From Subsaximicrobium wynnwilliamsii (GTDB lineage: Bacteria > Bacteroidota > Bacteroidia > Flavobacteriales > Flavobacteriaceae): a stretch of 58,940 nucleotides of DNA. Location: positions 1 to 58,940 of the forward strand of contig NZ_VORM01000027.1 in NCBI RefSeq assembly GCF_007997225.1, read 5' to 3'. The first letter of the stretch is position 1. Every line of letters begins with the position of its first letter. Positions 39,601 through 49,400 of this stretch are shown one piece after another. Both the position numbers and the translations under genes were made by a program. The notes beneath the pieces are model-generated. The model was not told the origin of the DNA. It made no database searches and saw nothing but the letters and a program-made list of their open reading frames with translations.

Positions 39601-39701
39601 TGTTGCACTTTTAAATCCTGAGAAAAGCTGAAATTAATCGCTAATGAGAGCAATAAAAGGGTTAGACCTGCTCTTAGTGTTTTGAGGGAAAAATTTTTCA
39701 T
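33633..39701 (-). CDS. Very large secreted multi-domain protein with T9SS sorting signal
   Basis: 2022 residues. Signal peptide (about 1-28). An N-terminal region of about 370 residues with a Ser/Asn-rich composition (RSIPFITGILNSATNADADS). A MAM-like adhesion module near 410-570 (NESFESGLGLWSQ to MAIDNISFID). A choice-of-anchor/Ig-like module near 575-680. Thrombospondin type-3 calcium repeats (DSDNDGVFDNVDVDDDNDGI) interspersed with a second carbohydrate-binding-like module. A LamG/concanavalin-like domain near 1195-1340 (GLYFDGRNDFVEDVPIFGG). Finally a type A T9SS C-terminal domain (VYLINITGQTVGSW to YILQVETNLNTYNKKITIKY). It should be exported by the type IX system to the surface and act in adhesion or matrix binding. 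Module limits are approximate. Confidence 0.9.
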   Translation of the reverse strand: MKNFSLKTLRAGLTLLLLSLAINFSFSQDLKVQHFQEDVPEAGKVITTSTPVSALSKAFAISNNNRKSQAGIPGSGNNMSGSDMSGAMRLTSASTLEYYRDGASVNANTRFSSSIIEYTGPAGGPNEFVVRGRYAIALNGNNNSITQGVGGVTNSRRSIPFITGILNSATNADADSGTAIAYLEDNGILHIRKGSNSNNVTVYITLVEFIGSNWSVLHADSGDTAADTGTLTLRENANGTGSTVNVPNWSNAIIFGQHIGDYITDGTNDAIADNWPIFRPGSNNQHVDWEFHNQHDSNGNNKHFVHVLINNELNVTRYQDDNNAANETAIDISDAGLSDTSQAMIVGSSISSGSGNAYGRGWRNYYLKSITEAAHWAHRRGNDMSHELQIVDFSNMNTLNCNAAVSTFPYNESFESGLGLWSQAVNNDIDWNLKSGGTASNDTGPNNAASGNYYLYTEASDPNFNKNAILESPCFDLTTNDTPQFSFSYHMYGSNMGNLYVELSLNGNSNPIEIWSQNGQDQTENDDPWKTVELDLSAYAGQTVKLRFRGLTGNNYRSDMAIDNISFIDVPPTPDIVVKGNNILINNGANTVNMADGTNYGSHDVGVPSTNTFTIENLGYANLDISSISLSNSIDFSIVAPAYQTTMAHSEITTLSIQFNCLSNSIKSSWVTINSNDALKTPYAFLIKGESKQLFFDSDNDGVFDNVDVDDDNDGIPDSVEELDCQNSNISINTRYKILNETFGTGGRTTINTTYNAVTTYAYEDGSNPANIQGSSLGDGEYTVHNKASNGDGINNTPSQDLSSWAETNWYIGGDHTPEDIDGRMALFNASYDPGVFYTANISGVLPDVPTTYSFWVLNLIPVSGVASDRAPEILVEFRDVNDVVLYSFSTDKIPKSINGNPEASWHNFTSELILNVSEFNVYFINNETGGNGNDLAIDDISFIQSLCDTDGDGIANIFDLDSDNDGIPDSVEAGFATETNGQAYIQNFFDSNANGMHDAMEGLSILDSDGDGTPNYIDLDSDNDTVFDVDESAAGNAANASFHNGDGDVDGDGVGDGSDSDATRETDSNYDGISEYFTDGILDIYDYFSGNNFATAYGNTNQGMGNTYYVKDTDGDGIPDYIDVTSNGSTFDISLTLYADLDANNDGIIDDTSDSDADGIVNLFDTDDSKFGSPRVMDKKLGLYFDGRNDFVEDVPIFGGYNEASMMGWIRVDPDASGTQILFGQNNIMLLVRDDKRIQARVNNTNLFSPPMPKDQWIHVAISYSSTSAQFKLYINGQEVANTSVSTAIGIDTSAFVMGKRPNANNSYFKGYMDEVRLFKKALSADEIQKMVYQEIDNNAGTVRGSVIPRNITDFVDTNNNAALGWNALERYYRMDTYRGDIVDDFSTPGIDSGTGARMHNIKILDNQSAPMPFTTKQSGDLVTALSNASQGVNGIDAVNYDWSIVKVQHDNVTYNDRQKHIGLFVDEMDANSNPIKFSIKEDSEINVSWYLKLDGFMDLEGESQLIQGIDSYLDPTSKGYIERDQQGTSNHFNYNYWGSPVNTNGTTFTVGGVLRDGFTPTSPEPVTWTSSPNGSNSNPLTLSRRWLYTFNDLEGIYPNWQSISENTPVAVGLGFTMKGGGGASEQNYTFTGKPNNGQITAPVSGGNQVLVGNPYPSAIDAYLFIAQNDPALEGSLQEGALYFWEHAPSNNTHILRNYLGGYATLNLTGGVAATTAPSGIAGIGNAAKVPKQYIPVGQGFFVTGDSDGGLIQFNNSQRIFRKESISTSVFLRGTNDENTTFDDGDGDETSNDQFIRLDFITPENAVRHLLLGFMDNANATDNVDYGYDAPINDSYPNDMGFNIDGGQYVIQGVGGFDITKSYPLNIKLTTGGTVQIALSALENFDTDIDVYIHDSVLGTYTQFNNTNFQITLEAGDYPERFSLVFQEDQTLSTIDTEFKDIIANFLQNTDEIYIRTPKSIQVKQVYLINITGQTVGSWNATNLPLSNEIKIPVQNVSEGNYILQVETNLNTYNKKITIKY

Positions 39702-40880
39702 AATTGGTTGGTTGATTCGTTTTAACGAACAACGAACTTATAAAAAATATCTATGAAATACAAAATAATACGATTAAATGCACATTTTCGTAATACTTTA
39801 TTTTATTTGAGATCTGACAGCCTGCATTTTAGAGCATTTAAAATTTTATGTTATTCTGAGGCAATAAAGCGCTGGAACGAAATCTGTGATTGAAGTTGCA
39901 TCTAGGTAGATGAAAATTCATCCTTTGTTTCCGCAAAACGTAAAACAGATATTTTGACTTGTAGTTGCGGATTTCGGGTTTTCAAATTTTCATAAGCTTC
40001 AAAATGCCAAATACAGATTTTTAATTTTGGTTTAACGGAGGTACTTTAGACACAAGTGGTTTAAAGTCGGCTTTGAATTTACTTTCATTTGGCTTTCCGA
40101 ATGAAATATTCTAAAATAATCGTCAATTCCTTATGAAGCGTAAAATAATCCGTCGAAAAGAATTGTTAGCTAATGATTTGGGCTTGGCATCTACTCTAAG
40201 ACTTGCGCGTCTGTTTTAAAATAGCGCCGTTTTAGAGTTTAATACATTGATTCGAGATTTGGCGAGGACGTTGATAAGTACTGAATAATTTGAAATTTGA
40301 AAACTTGTTTCGATAATTTGAAATATTATGCTCTGCTACAAGTAATCGCATTCTGGTAGCATTTTCAAGACATCACAACTAAGGCCTAACTATTTTTTCT
40401 GCCTAAATCTACGAGTTCCACGGGCTAAATTCATGCACTCGTTTATATTTGTTAGAAAGAACAGTTTAAGTTTGATTCTCTATTTGAGAATATAGCCAAT
40501 GTCATTGCTGCTGCTTCTGTAGTAAGGAGGCTAGGCTGTTGACGTTGAAAATTCTGATGTTCTCGGTTTTAAAAACTCTGGCTTCGGTTCAGAGTAACAG
40601 AACTTATAAGTCCCAAAGGTTAAATCTTTCAAAGCCATTGCGCTGCCAATCAATTCATCGTCAAGATTAGGATCTTTAGACGATTTGCGCTTCCGGTAGT
40701 GGGAAAATTACCCAAGATTTGAGAGCTTGAGGTTTTCGCTGAAGCTTCCGGGAAGTCTCAACTCAAAAAATTGTTAGGACCAAGTGTACATTTCACTGGG
40801 ATTCTTTACTGTTGTGACTTCCTGCGCATACTTCCGCCTAAAAAAAATCAATACCTAAAGCGGGGCAGATTCCATTAACA
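39702..40880. other. Long intergenic region without a gene
   Basis: About 1.18 kb, AT-rich, with many stops in all frames. I see no gene, no RNA and no strong repeat except a degenerate CTGCG-type element near 40397-40428. It includes the upstream region of the large T9SS gene, where a leftward promoter must lie. It may be decayed coding sequence, but I cannot recognise any protein remnant. Confidence 0.55.
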
Positions 40881-41618
40881 TCAGTGCTTTTTAGATTCAG
40901 GATCTCTTCTAAACAATTTGATGAGGTTAAAGGTGAGCACGCAAAAGATGACCCAGAAAAATCCGGCGATAAAGCCACCGGCAACGTCTGAAGGAAAATG
41001 GACTCCCAGATAGATACGGCTAATGCCAATGCTCAAAATGAATAGGCTTAAAGCGATGGCAATGAAAATCTTAAAAAACAACCCGATCCTAAAAGTGGAG
41101 AACATATAAATCAAAAACCCGTAGAATGCCATGGCTGTCATGGCATGCCCACTGGGATAGCTTAAGGTTTCCACTGTGACCAGGTGTTCTAGGGTTGGGC
41201 GTTGCCTATCAACCATTTCCTTGAGGGCAAGATTGGAGCTCAATGCCAAAAAAAGCACCAATGATAATTGTAAGACGTGGCTCCAACTTTTGAAGATGAG
41301 GTAAAAAAGCAAAGAGCAAGCCCCAAATATGACCAAATAGCCATACACATCGCCAATGTTGGTCACTGCGATAAAGTAATTGGTCAAGTGCGACGACTTG
41401 AAGGACATGACGTAGTTTGTGACTTCCACGTCAAATTGCGCCAAGACATCGGTTTTTAAACTTTCAGTAAGTTCAACGAACAATTTCACACAAGCTATCA
41501 CTATGAGAAAAGCGATTAGAATCACTATGAAATAGGGCAATTTGATATCGTATTTCCTAAACTTATGGGATAAAAAAGCCTTAAAATTTGTAATTAGTGC
41601 TTTTAGCTGTTTGAGCAT
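40881..41618 (-). CDS. PAP2-family membrane phosphatase
   Basis: 245 residues, about six membrane helices. The three PAP2 signature motifs are present: KEMVDRQRP (K-x6-RP), YPSGHAM (PSGH) and SRIYLGVHFPSD (SR-x5-H-x3-D). It dephosphorylates a lipid phosphate such as undecaprenyl pyrophosphate or phosphatidic acid on the outer face of the inner membrane. The exact substrate cannot be told. It stands alone on the minus strand. Confidence 0.92.
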   Translation of the reverse strand: MLKQLKALITNFKAFLSHKFRKYDIKLPYFIVILIAFLIVIACVKLFVELTESLKTDVLAQFDVEVTNYVMSFKSSHLTNYFIAVTNIGDVYGYLVIFGACSLLFYLIFKSWSHVLQLSLVLFLALSSNLALKEMVDRQRPTLEHLVTVETLSYPSGHAMTAMAFYGFLIYMFSTFRIGLFFKIFIAIALSLFILSIGISRIYLGVHFPSDVAGGFIAGFFWVIFCVLTFNLIKLFRRDPESKKH

Positions 41619-41947
41619 GGATTAGGCTTGTGTTTTGTGGTTTATATTTTGAAAATGACAAGATAACGGATATTTTTAAAAAATAAATTGATAGACTGAA
41701 AAAATAGTGGATTCGCTGAGAAATTGCCCAAACCTTCTGCTGTAATTCATCTTGAAGAAACAATCTATTTTTTTCTGTTTTGATCCGTTAAATCTTTGGA
41801 AGCTATTAACGCATTCGCATCTTTATATCTCCCGCGGATTACAAAGCTGCTCGCCGCTGTTTTTGCATTATGATAAAAAATGAATATGCAAATAAAAAGC
41901 CATTTCACAATTAAATTGAGGCTTCAATCCCGGCAGAGGGTTTTATT

Positions 41948-42172
41948 GGTCTCAAATAGAGTTAAAACTATGCACTTTAGTGCATTAGGCTTTAGCTTCT
42001 AAAAATGTTTTGCCACGAATTTCACGAACCTGCCTTTCCGGTAGGCCTGTTTTCACGAAACCGTTTGTTCTCCAAAAACGCAGGCAATGAGATACTATTC
42101 ATTTCACGAATTCAGCAGACTTTCAGTCTGTTTGAAAAAACCTATGGACTTGAAGCCCATAGTGGTTTAGTC
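41948..42172. repeat. 225-bp dispersed repeat, second copy
   Basis: Closely matches 446-670. Contains three small palindromes (TGCACTTTAGTGCA, CAGACTTTCAGTCTG, CTATGGACTTGAAGCCCATAG) in the same order and spacing. Likely a REP/RAYT-type or other non-autonomous element, but no transposase lies next to either copy. Confidence 0.85.
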
Positions 42173-42345
42173 CCCGAGGCCTGCCTCGAAATACAGAGCA
42201 CATCTTTGAATCCATGCTTTGTGGGCTTGCTTCGAGGTTATTGATTCCCTCCAGAGGGTTTTATTCCCCGAGGCCTGCCTCGAAATACAAAGCACATCTT
42301 TGAATCCATACCTTGTGGGCTTGCTTCGAGGTTATTGATTGATAC
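42173..42345. repeat. Tandem duplicate of a CCCGAGGCCTGCCTCG element
   Basis: Two units of about 87-100 bases, each starting CCCCGAGGCCTGCCTCGAAA and ending GGGCTTGCTTCGAGGTTATT. They are joined by CCCTCCAGAGGGTTTTATT, itself a palindrome. It directly continues the 225-bp repeat. Confidence 0.85.
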
Positions 42346-42368
42346 CGTTTTATTTGAGCTGATTGCAT

Positions 42369-42398
42369 AAAAAACCCCAAGATCTTAGTCTTGAGGTT
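42369..42398 (-). terminator. Terminator of the DUF2383-like gene
   Basis: Stem AACCCCAAGA / TCTTGAGGTT with an A-run on the left (T-run on the minus strand). Confidence 0.85.
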
Positions 42399-42421
42399 GT
42401 TTTTAGAAGTGACGGGTTTTT

Positions 42422-42898
42422 TTAAGACTTGAGGTCTTCAATATGTGTCACTTCATTGAGTGTTGCTTGTATGTCTTCGAGTTGCGTTTGCAGTTCTTGG
42501 GTAATTTCGGGAACAAACTTGTGTTTTTTTAATACGTCTTGATACTCTTCGACGCTTGCTTTCTCACCGCGAATCACTTCTTTCAAAACCGCTTCATCAT
42601 CGTTGCCGGTTAAGGAGCTTTTGATGTCAATCCAAGCGCGGTGCATGGTGCCAGCTGTGCTGCCGCCTTCCTTGGGCTTTTCGTTTAGTTGTCGCAATCT
42701 ATTATCTATGGTATTTGCAAAACGGCTGCGTTGTGCTGCTTGTTGTTTCAAGAATGCTTTTAAGGTTGGCGTTGTTGCACCTTTCATTGCCTTAGTATAG
42801 CCTTTCTCGGCATCGTAATTTTTCTCTAATATCTTCTGTAACACCTTTACAGTTTCCTTATGTGATTTCTCTCTTGCTTCTTCGGCTGTGGTTTTCAT
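42422..42898 (-). CDS. PA2169/DUF2383-family four-helix protein
   Basis: 158 residues, all-helical and charged. Family marks are LQKILEKNYDAEKGYTKAM, LKAFLKQQAAQRSRFANTI, and GTMHRAWIDIKSSLTGNDDE followed by the VLKEVIRGEKASVEEYQDVL helix. The fold is a ferritin-like four-helix bundle. Family members are often linked to stress or stationary phase, but the molecular function is unknown. No signal peptide. Confidence 0.88.
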   Translation of the reverse strand: MKTTAEEAREKSHKETVKVLQKILEKNYDAEKGYTKAMKGATTPTLKAFLKQQAAQRSRFANTIDNRLRQLNEKPKEGGSTAGTMHRAWIDIKSSLTGNDDEAVLKEVIRGEKASVEEYQDVLKKHKFVPEITQELQTQLEDIQATLNEVTHIEDLKS

Positions 42899-43039
42899 AC
42901 TATTTGATTTTTAAGTTGATATCTAATATACTAACATCATTTTTCATAATCCTTTAAAGGAGGCTTATTTATGAAAGTCTTAACTCGTTTTGAAACTTCG
43001 GGAGCTTGGTTCTTGCACCACAGGTTTTGAATTAAATGC

Positions 43040-44308
43040 GTTTCTGTTTGTTTCCCGCAGATGGCGCAGATTTTCGCGGAGTTTATTCTGAAGCATTCCG
43101 TGAGATTCTACATTTTCTCTGCGTTCATCAGCGAGATTTGCGGGCTTTAGTGCTTCGCAGGCTTCTGTTTGTTTCCCGCAGATGGCGCAGATTTTCGCGG
43201 AGGTTTTATTCTGAAGGATTCCGTGAGATTCTACATTTTCTCTGCGTTCATCTGCGAGATTTGCGGGCTTTAGTGCTTCGCAGGCTTCTGTTTGTTTCCC
43301 GCAGATGGCGCAGATCTTCGCGGAGGTTTTATTCTGAAGCATTCCCTGAGATTCTACATTTTCTCTGCGTTCATCAGCGCGATTTACGGGCTTTAGTGCT
43401 TCGCAGGCTTCTGTTTGTTTCCCGCGGATGCCGCAGATCTTCGCGGAGGTTTTATTCTGAAGCATTCCGTGAGATTCTACATTTTCTCTGCGCTAATCTG
43501 CGAAATCTGCGGGCTTTAGTGCTTCGCAGGCTTCTGTTTGTTTCCCGCAGATGGCGCAGATTTTCGCAGACGTTTAGTCTGAAGCATTCCGTGAGATTCT
43601 ACATTTTCTCTGCGTTCATCAGCGAAATCTGCGGGCTTTAGTGCTTCGCAGGCTTCTGTTTGTTTCCCGCAGATGGCGCAGATCTTCGCAGAAATTTTAT
43701 TCTGAAGCATTCCGTGAGATTCTAATTTTCTCTGCGCTCATCAGCGAGATTTGCGGGCTTTAGTGCTTCGCAGGCTTCTGTTTGTTTCCCGCGGATGACG
43801 CAGATCTTCGCGGAGTTTATTCTGAAGCATTCCGTGAGATTCTACATTTTCTCTGCGTTCATTTGCGAAATCTGCGGGCTTTAGTGCTTCGCAGGCTTCT
43901 GTTTGTTTCCCGCAGATGCCGCAGATCTTCGGAGACGTTTTATTCTGAAACATTCCGTGAGATTCTACATTTTCTCTGCGTTCATCAGCGAAATCTGCGT
44001 GCTTTAGTGCTTCGCAGGCTTCTGTTTGTTTCCTGCGGATGACGCAGATCTTCGGAGACGTTTTATTCTGAAACATTCCGTGAGATTCTACATTTTTCTC
44101 TGCGTTCATCTGCGAGATTTACGGGCTTTAGTGCTTCGCAGGCTTCTGTTTGTTTCCCGCAGATGGCGCAGATCTTCGCAGAAATTTTATTCTGAAGCAT
44201 TCCGTGAGATTCTAATTTTCTCTGCGTTCATCAGCGAAATCTGCGGGCTTTAGTGCTTCGCAGGCTTCTGTTTGTTTCCCGCAGATGCCGCAGATTTTTG
44301 CGGAGGTT
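43040..44308. repeat. About 11 tandem copies of a 122-bp palindromic repeat
   Basis: Each unit contains TTCTGTTTGTTTCCCGCAGA, TGGCGCAGATCTTCGCGGAG, TTTTATTCTGAAGCATTCCG, TGAGATTCTACATTTTCTCT, GCGTTCATCAGCGAGATTTG and CGGGCTTTAGTGCTTCGCAG. The CTGTTTGTTTCCC anchor recurs about every 122 bases from 43045 to 44267. CCCGCAGAT...GCGGAG and CTCTGCG...TGCGGG are imperfect inverted arms, so each unit can fold. It is an amplified form of the dispersed CTGCG element. Open frames on both strands (up to 201 codons) are a by-product of the repeat and change with unit length. Confidence 0.92.
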
Positions 44309-44438
44309 TGTGCCTTCAGAAAAACAAAGAGCTACATTTAATTTATAGCGCTAGAAAAATATAGGATTATGCGTGCAATAGGGGTCTCAAAGCGCAGAAG
44401 CTTTAAGCTATGCTCGCAGTGGTTTTAATTGTGGGGAT

Positions 44439-44948
44439 CTAATTGGGGTTTATGGTCGCATTGAGTATTTTATACATAAAATCTTGTAGCAGCAGCATTT
44501 CGTCCTTGCCGAATTTTCTGCCTAAGCGGCCCACAAAATAAAGCACAAACCAGAGAATGAAAAGCAATATCAACGCCACTAAAGGCAAAGTGGTTGCTGC
44601 ACCCAATCTCGTATTTGTGTACAGCCATATACCAGCACTTATGAAGAGCGTTGCCACAAAAAAATGCAAAAACATAAAGAGGGTCCACATGGTGGGGTTG
44701 GGACCATAGAGTCCTTTGAGTACTGTAGGCTGCGCTTCCATTTTAGAGATTTCGAGATGCAATTGTGGCGACCAGAAGGTCTGCTTGCTTTTTGGGAAGC
44801 GTATAAACACATGATCGTCAACCCTACTGGTCACAAAACCTTCTTTGGCGCGACCTGCATTCTCAAAGGCAGATAGCAGCAATTCTGGATCTTGGTCCAA
44901 TTCAAGGCTAAACCTTGGACGCAATGCAATTTTGTTTGATAGTTCCAT
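44439..44948 (-). CDS. Membrane protein of unknown family
   Basis: 169 residues from the ATG at 44948 (MELSNKIALRPRFSLELDQD). The upstream 16 codons are not supported. N-terminal soluble part of about 90 residues (FVTSRVDDHVFIRFPKSKQTFW is a readable stretch in it), then two membrane helices (TLFMFLHFFVATLFISAGIWL and TLPLVALILLFILWFVLYFV, each about 20 residues) and a short cytoplasmic tail. I recall similar flavobacterial proteins but no function. Confidence 0.75.
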   Translation of the reverse strand: MELSNKIALRPRFSLELDQDPELLLSAFENAGRAKEGFVTSRVDDHVFIRFPKSKQTFWSPQLHLEISKMEAQPTVLKGLYGPNPTMWTLFMFLHFFVATLFISAGIWLYTNTRLGAATTLPLVALILLFILWFVLYFVGRLGRKFGKDEMLLLQDFMYKILNATINPN

Positions 44949-45250
44949 AATGGATTGAAAGATATTAAATTTTTGGAATGTTTTTAAAATAAGCACAACA
45001 CAACTTTATAACAAGTATTTCTAAACCCAAAGCTTGAAGTTTGTGAATGTAGATAATCAGAAGGATTAATTGTGCATTTTTTTAAGAGTGCTTAATTTTT
45101 CGCTCATTGATTCGGTTAGATACAATTCCCCATCCAAAATTATAATATAATCCTTAAGTTTAAGCTTTGTAAACATTTCAAATTCAATCGGGACTTCAAG
45201 GCCGCGATTAGGATGAAGAAAAGCACCTATAACTTAGTCATACAAGACAT

Positions 45251-46450
45251 ATGAAGATATTACATACTGCCGATTGGCACATAGGGAAACAGCTGCATAA
45301 AATGGACTTATCTGAAGATTTGGAGCTGTTCTTTGACTGGCTTCTCAAGGTCATAAGCACAGAACAGATTGATTTACTTTTGGTCTCTGGCGATGTTTTT
45401 GATCAGGCCAACCCTTCACAAAGTGCTTTAAAGCAATATTATGGCTTTTTAAAACGGATGATTGGCACACATTGCAAAATCATCATCACTGGTGGCAATC
45501 ATGATTCTGCGGCTGTTTTGAATGCGCCAAAAGCCATTTTGGGTTTTTTGAATATTGATGTGGTTGGTGGCGCGCCCGAAGCGATTAGCGAGTTGTTCTT
45601 TAAACATACCAAACAGGAAACGCAGGTGGTCATTGCTGCAGTTCCATTTTTGCGGGATAAGGACATTAGGAAAGCGGCAGCCGGGGAATCCTACTCCGAT
45701 AAAATTGAGCAGATTCGCGATGGCATCCAGCGCTATTTTGCAAGTGTCAACACCCATTACAATGCCCATTTTGAAGGGCTTTGTTTTATCGTCATGGGCC
45801 ATTTGTATGTTCAGGGCGCGCATGTGTCTGAGAGTATGCGCGACATTCAAATTGGCAATCAGGCCAGTGTGAAAGGCCATATTTTTGGCGAGGCTCCAAA
45901 TTATGTCGCTTTAGGTCACATCCATAAACCCTATGCGGTGTCTGGTACAAAACAGGTGCATTACTCCGGTTCGCCCATTGCCTTGAGTTTTAGTGAAAAG
46001 GCCGAGGTCAAGCAAGTGAATGTGATTACAATAACCGGTAAAACCGTTGCGGTCAACATACTGCCCATCCCGCAATTTAGGCACCTGGTCGCCTTTGAAG
46101 GCACATTGGAGTCTGTGAAGACACAACTGCACCATTATACACTTAAAACCCAACTGGTTTCCCTTGCTGAAATCATTGTGAATGAACCGAATGAGAATGT
46201 ACAGATTCGGCAGGATTTTGACGAATTGCAGAGCGATCATGACAGCGATGCACTTAAAATCATAAAGTCAAAATTGAATTTCACAAACAAGGTTCGCGGT
46301 GCTTCCGAAGCTTTTGAACCCGGAATAAGCGTTGCCGATGTGACGCCTATGGAAATGTTTGAGAAACGGCTTCAGCTCGATGGCAATCTAGAGCATACCG
46401 AAGAATTGAAAAATGCCTTCCGCCAAATTTTAGAAGAACTTAACCTGTAG
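45251..46450 (+). CDS. sbcD: Exonuclease SbcCD, nuclease subunit SbcD
   Basis: 399 residues. Mre11/SbcD metallophosphoesterase motifs in order: HTADWHIGKQLH (residues 5-16), SGDVFDQANP (about 55-64), TGGNHDS (about 82-88), MGHLYVQG, and ALGHIHKPY. The C-terminal capping domain follows. With SbcC it cuts hairpins and blocked DNA ends, which is relevant in a genome with so many palindromes. The stop is four bases before sbcC, so they are cotranscribed. Confidence 0.96.
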   Translation: MKILHTADWHIGKQLHKMDLSEDLELFFDWLLKVISTEQIDLLLVSGDVFDQANPSQSALKQYYGFLKRMIGTHCKIIITGGNHDSAAVLNAPKAILGFLNIDVVGGAPEAISELFFKHTKQETQVVIAAVPFLRDKDIRKAAAGESYSDKIEQIRDGIQRYFASVNTHYNAHFEGLCFIVMGHLYVQGAHVSESMRDIQIGNQASVKGHIFGEAPNYVALGHIHKPYAVSGTKQVHYSGSPIALSFSEKAEVKQVNVITITGKTVAVNILPIPQFRHLVAFEGTLESVKTQLHHYTLKTQLVSLAEIIVNEPNENVQIRQDFDELQSDHDSDALKIIKSKLNFTNKVRGASEAFEPGISVADVTPMEMFEKRLQLDGNLEHTEELKNAFRQILEELNL

Positions 46451-46454
46451 TTTT

Positions 46455-49400
46455 ATGAAAATCAGTAAAATAAGTTTCAAAAACATCCACTCGCTTCGTG
46501 GCGAACATGAGATCGATTTTTTATCGGGACCCTTGGCCGAAAGCGGACTTTTTGCCATTACCGGCGCCACAGGATCGGGAAAATCCACGTTGTTGGACGT
46601 TATTACCTTGGCGCTTTACAATCAAGTGCCCAGAATTGGGGCGATAAGCAAATCGGTCATTGATGGCGAAGGCGGCATCATGACCAGAAATGCACAAGAT
46701 TGTTATGCCGAGGTGGAGTATATCGTCAATGGCAAAACCTACCGTTCGCACTGGTCCATAGAGCGCAATCGCAACAACAATCTCAACGACCGGAAGCAAG
46801 AAATCATCGATGTGGCAAGCGGCAACCTCATTGAAAGCGGCAAATCTTCAGTCCCCACAAAAAATGCCGAATTAATAGGACTTAGTTACGACCAGTTTGT
46901 GAAGGCCATGGTGTTGTCTCAGGGGCAATTCAGCAAATTATTGCAGGCCAAAAGGGATGTGCGCAACAAGCTGTTAGAGGATATTACGGGCGCAAAGGAC
47001 TATCGTGCCATTGGGGCTGCGGTTTTTCAGAAGTATAAAAATGCTTCGGAAGTTTACAAGGTTCAAGACATTAGGCTGAAGGAAATCGAATTGATACCAG
47101 AGGCGATTCGGAAAGATCTTAGTGAACAAGAAGCCACATTGAGCAAGGCTAAAATAAGTCAGAAAAAAGCGTTGGATGTCTTAAAAGTTGAGATTGACAC
47201 TAAAAAGGGAATTCTCAAAAACGAAACGATTCTCGCTGAAAATGAGCTGCTTCAAAAGGAGTTGACAATCGCCATTGCACATTTTAAAAACGACGAAGAA
47301 ACCTTAAAAAAGCATTCCAAATACGTGGTTCATGCTGCACTTATTTCCGATTTTGAACGGAATGACAAAGAACACAAACAAACTGCGGAAGAATTGGCGC
47401 GTCAACAAACCAATGAAACCAAGGTATTGAATGATAGAAGGTCTTTATTGGCTCAAGCTTCCAATCTTTTAGGCAAGCCGGTTGCAGCTCAAAATTATTC
47501 CGAAGCATTAGAACAATTGCGCAAGGCAGTCACTCAATTGAAGCAAGAAGAAAGCTTGGCCACTACTCAGGCAAAACTTCATGAAGATCAAACCAAGAAA
47601 ACGCTTGTAGACATTAATAAAGATGCAAACCGAATCGCTTTTAATGCGGAGCCAAATGTTTTCAATACCTTGATACATCCTATTGAAGAAAAAATCGACG
47701 CATTTCTAAATACAAGCAAAATTAACACTGAGCTTGATTTGGCCGAAAAGGAGGCGCTTTTGAAGTCGAAGTCAGATTTGGTGAATACCTTGAAGCTAGA
47801 GCTAACGGCTTATCATTCAGAATTAAAAACTAAAACATCAAAACAGGCCGACTTAAGACAAAGTGAAGCCCTATTCAAAACCCATGAATCTAAATTAAAA
47901 GTTTTGGAAGCAGAGCTCAAACTGCTGGAAACGGAGGTGGATACCTTGACAAAAGCAGAAGAAAACCGCAAAGCACATCAAAGTTTAGAAGCACACCGAA
48001 GCCTTTTGGTAGATGGAGAAGCTTGTCCGTTATGTGGTGCTCAGGAACATCCTTTCTCCAGCAATACGCCAATTTTCGATTTACAAGAAGCGGCATTGAA
48101 ATCTAAAAAGGAGCTACTGAATACCAAGCGTGATTTGAAAGCCTCAACCCAAGCCAATTTAAACAACGAAGTGAAAAACATTAGAGATTTAAACCGGGAT
48201 ATCATTGCAATCAATGCGCTTATACAGCCAAAATACACGGCCATTGAAACGCTATGCAAAAACCTACAGATTGAAGTGGTTCAAAATATTGAGGGACTCG
48301 AAGCGATAGAAAGCAGATTGGTGAACGACTCCAAAACAACAGACAAGCTCAAAAAAGCATTTGAATTAAGGCATTCGCTTAAGAATTTGAAAGAGACCAC
48401 AGCGCTATGGATAAAGAGTGCCGACTTAAAAACAACAAAGCAAACCGAACGAAAAAAGCTGTACCCAGGCGAAGACATCGATGCAAAAGTGCAAACCTTG
48501 ACCAATAATTGGACTGCAACCAATCAAAACATCAAAAACACCAGTGAACTGATTGCCAAGTTGAAGAAGAAAGCGCAGCAATTTGCCGAAGCAGGGGAGG
48601 GGTTTCAAAAACAGTTGCAAGCACTCCTCAAAAATGAAGGCATTGAAAATGTGGGCCAGTTGAAAACCTTTATCCTTTCCGAAGCAAAAGCAGAAGACAT
48701 ACGTCAAAGAAAGAAAACACTCGACCTAAAGCAAGAGCGCTTAAAGACCGAAAAAGAAGGCGCACAAAAGGAGATTGGAAGTTTCAAAAAATTGACCACC
48801 AGCAAAGAGCCCGTTGATGCGCTGCAATTAAAATTCGCTAAAATTGAAGAGGAATATGGTAGTTTGGGCGAAAGGATAGGCAGTATAAAAACCAAATTAG
48901 AGGCCGATAAAAAAGCCAAAGAAAAGCAGGAAGATTTGCTGAACACACTAAAAAGCTTGAAAAAAGAAGAAACCCTATGGAAAACCATGAACCAACTCAT
49001 AGGTGATGCCCATGGCAAACGATTTTCAAATTTTGTACAGGATTTAACGCTTGAGCAGTTAATAGGCTATACCAATATGCGCTTAAAGGATTTGAGTGAT
49101 CGCTACATCCTGGATATTCCCACCGCAGATGAGGCTAGCAAAAATGACTCCCTAAAAGTGTTTGACAGCCATCAGGGAGATGCCAGAAGATCCATCAACA
49201 CTTTGTCTGGCGGCGAAACCTTTATGGTAAGTTTGGCGATGGCCTTTGCCTTGTCTGATCTGGCCGCCAAAAACGTAAAGATAGAATCCATTTTTATTGA
49301 CGAAGGTTTTGGCACCTTAGATCCAGAAACCTTGAACCAAGCCATAACCATTTTGGAAAAAATGCAGAATGAAGGCGACAAATCGATTGGCATCATTTCG

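Noticed and set aside
42980-44253. Repeat proteins encoded by the 122-bp array on either strand
   Set aside because: Open frames exist on both strands simultaneously, change frame with unit length, and have no start signals. They are a side-effect of a stop-poor repeat.
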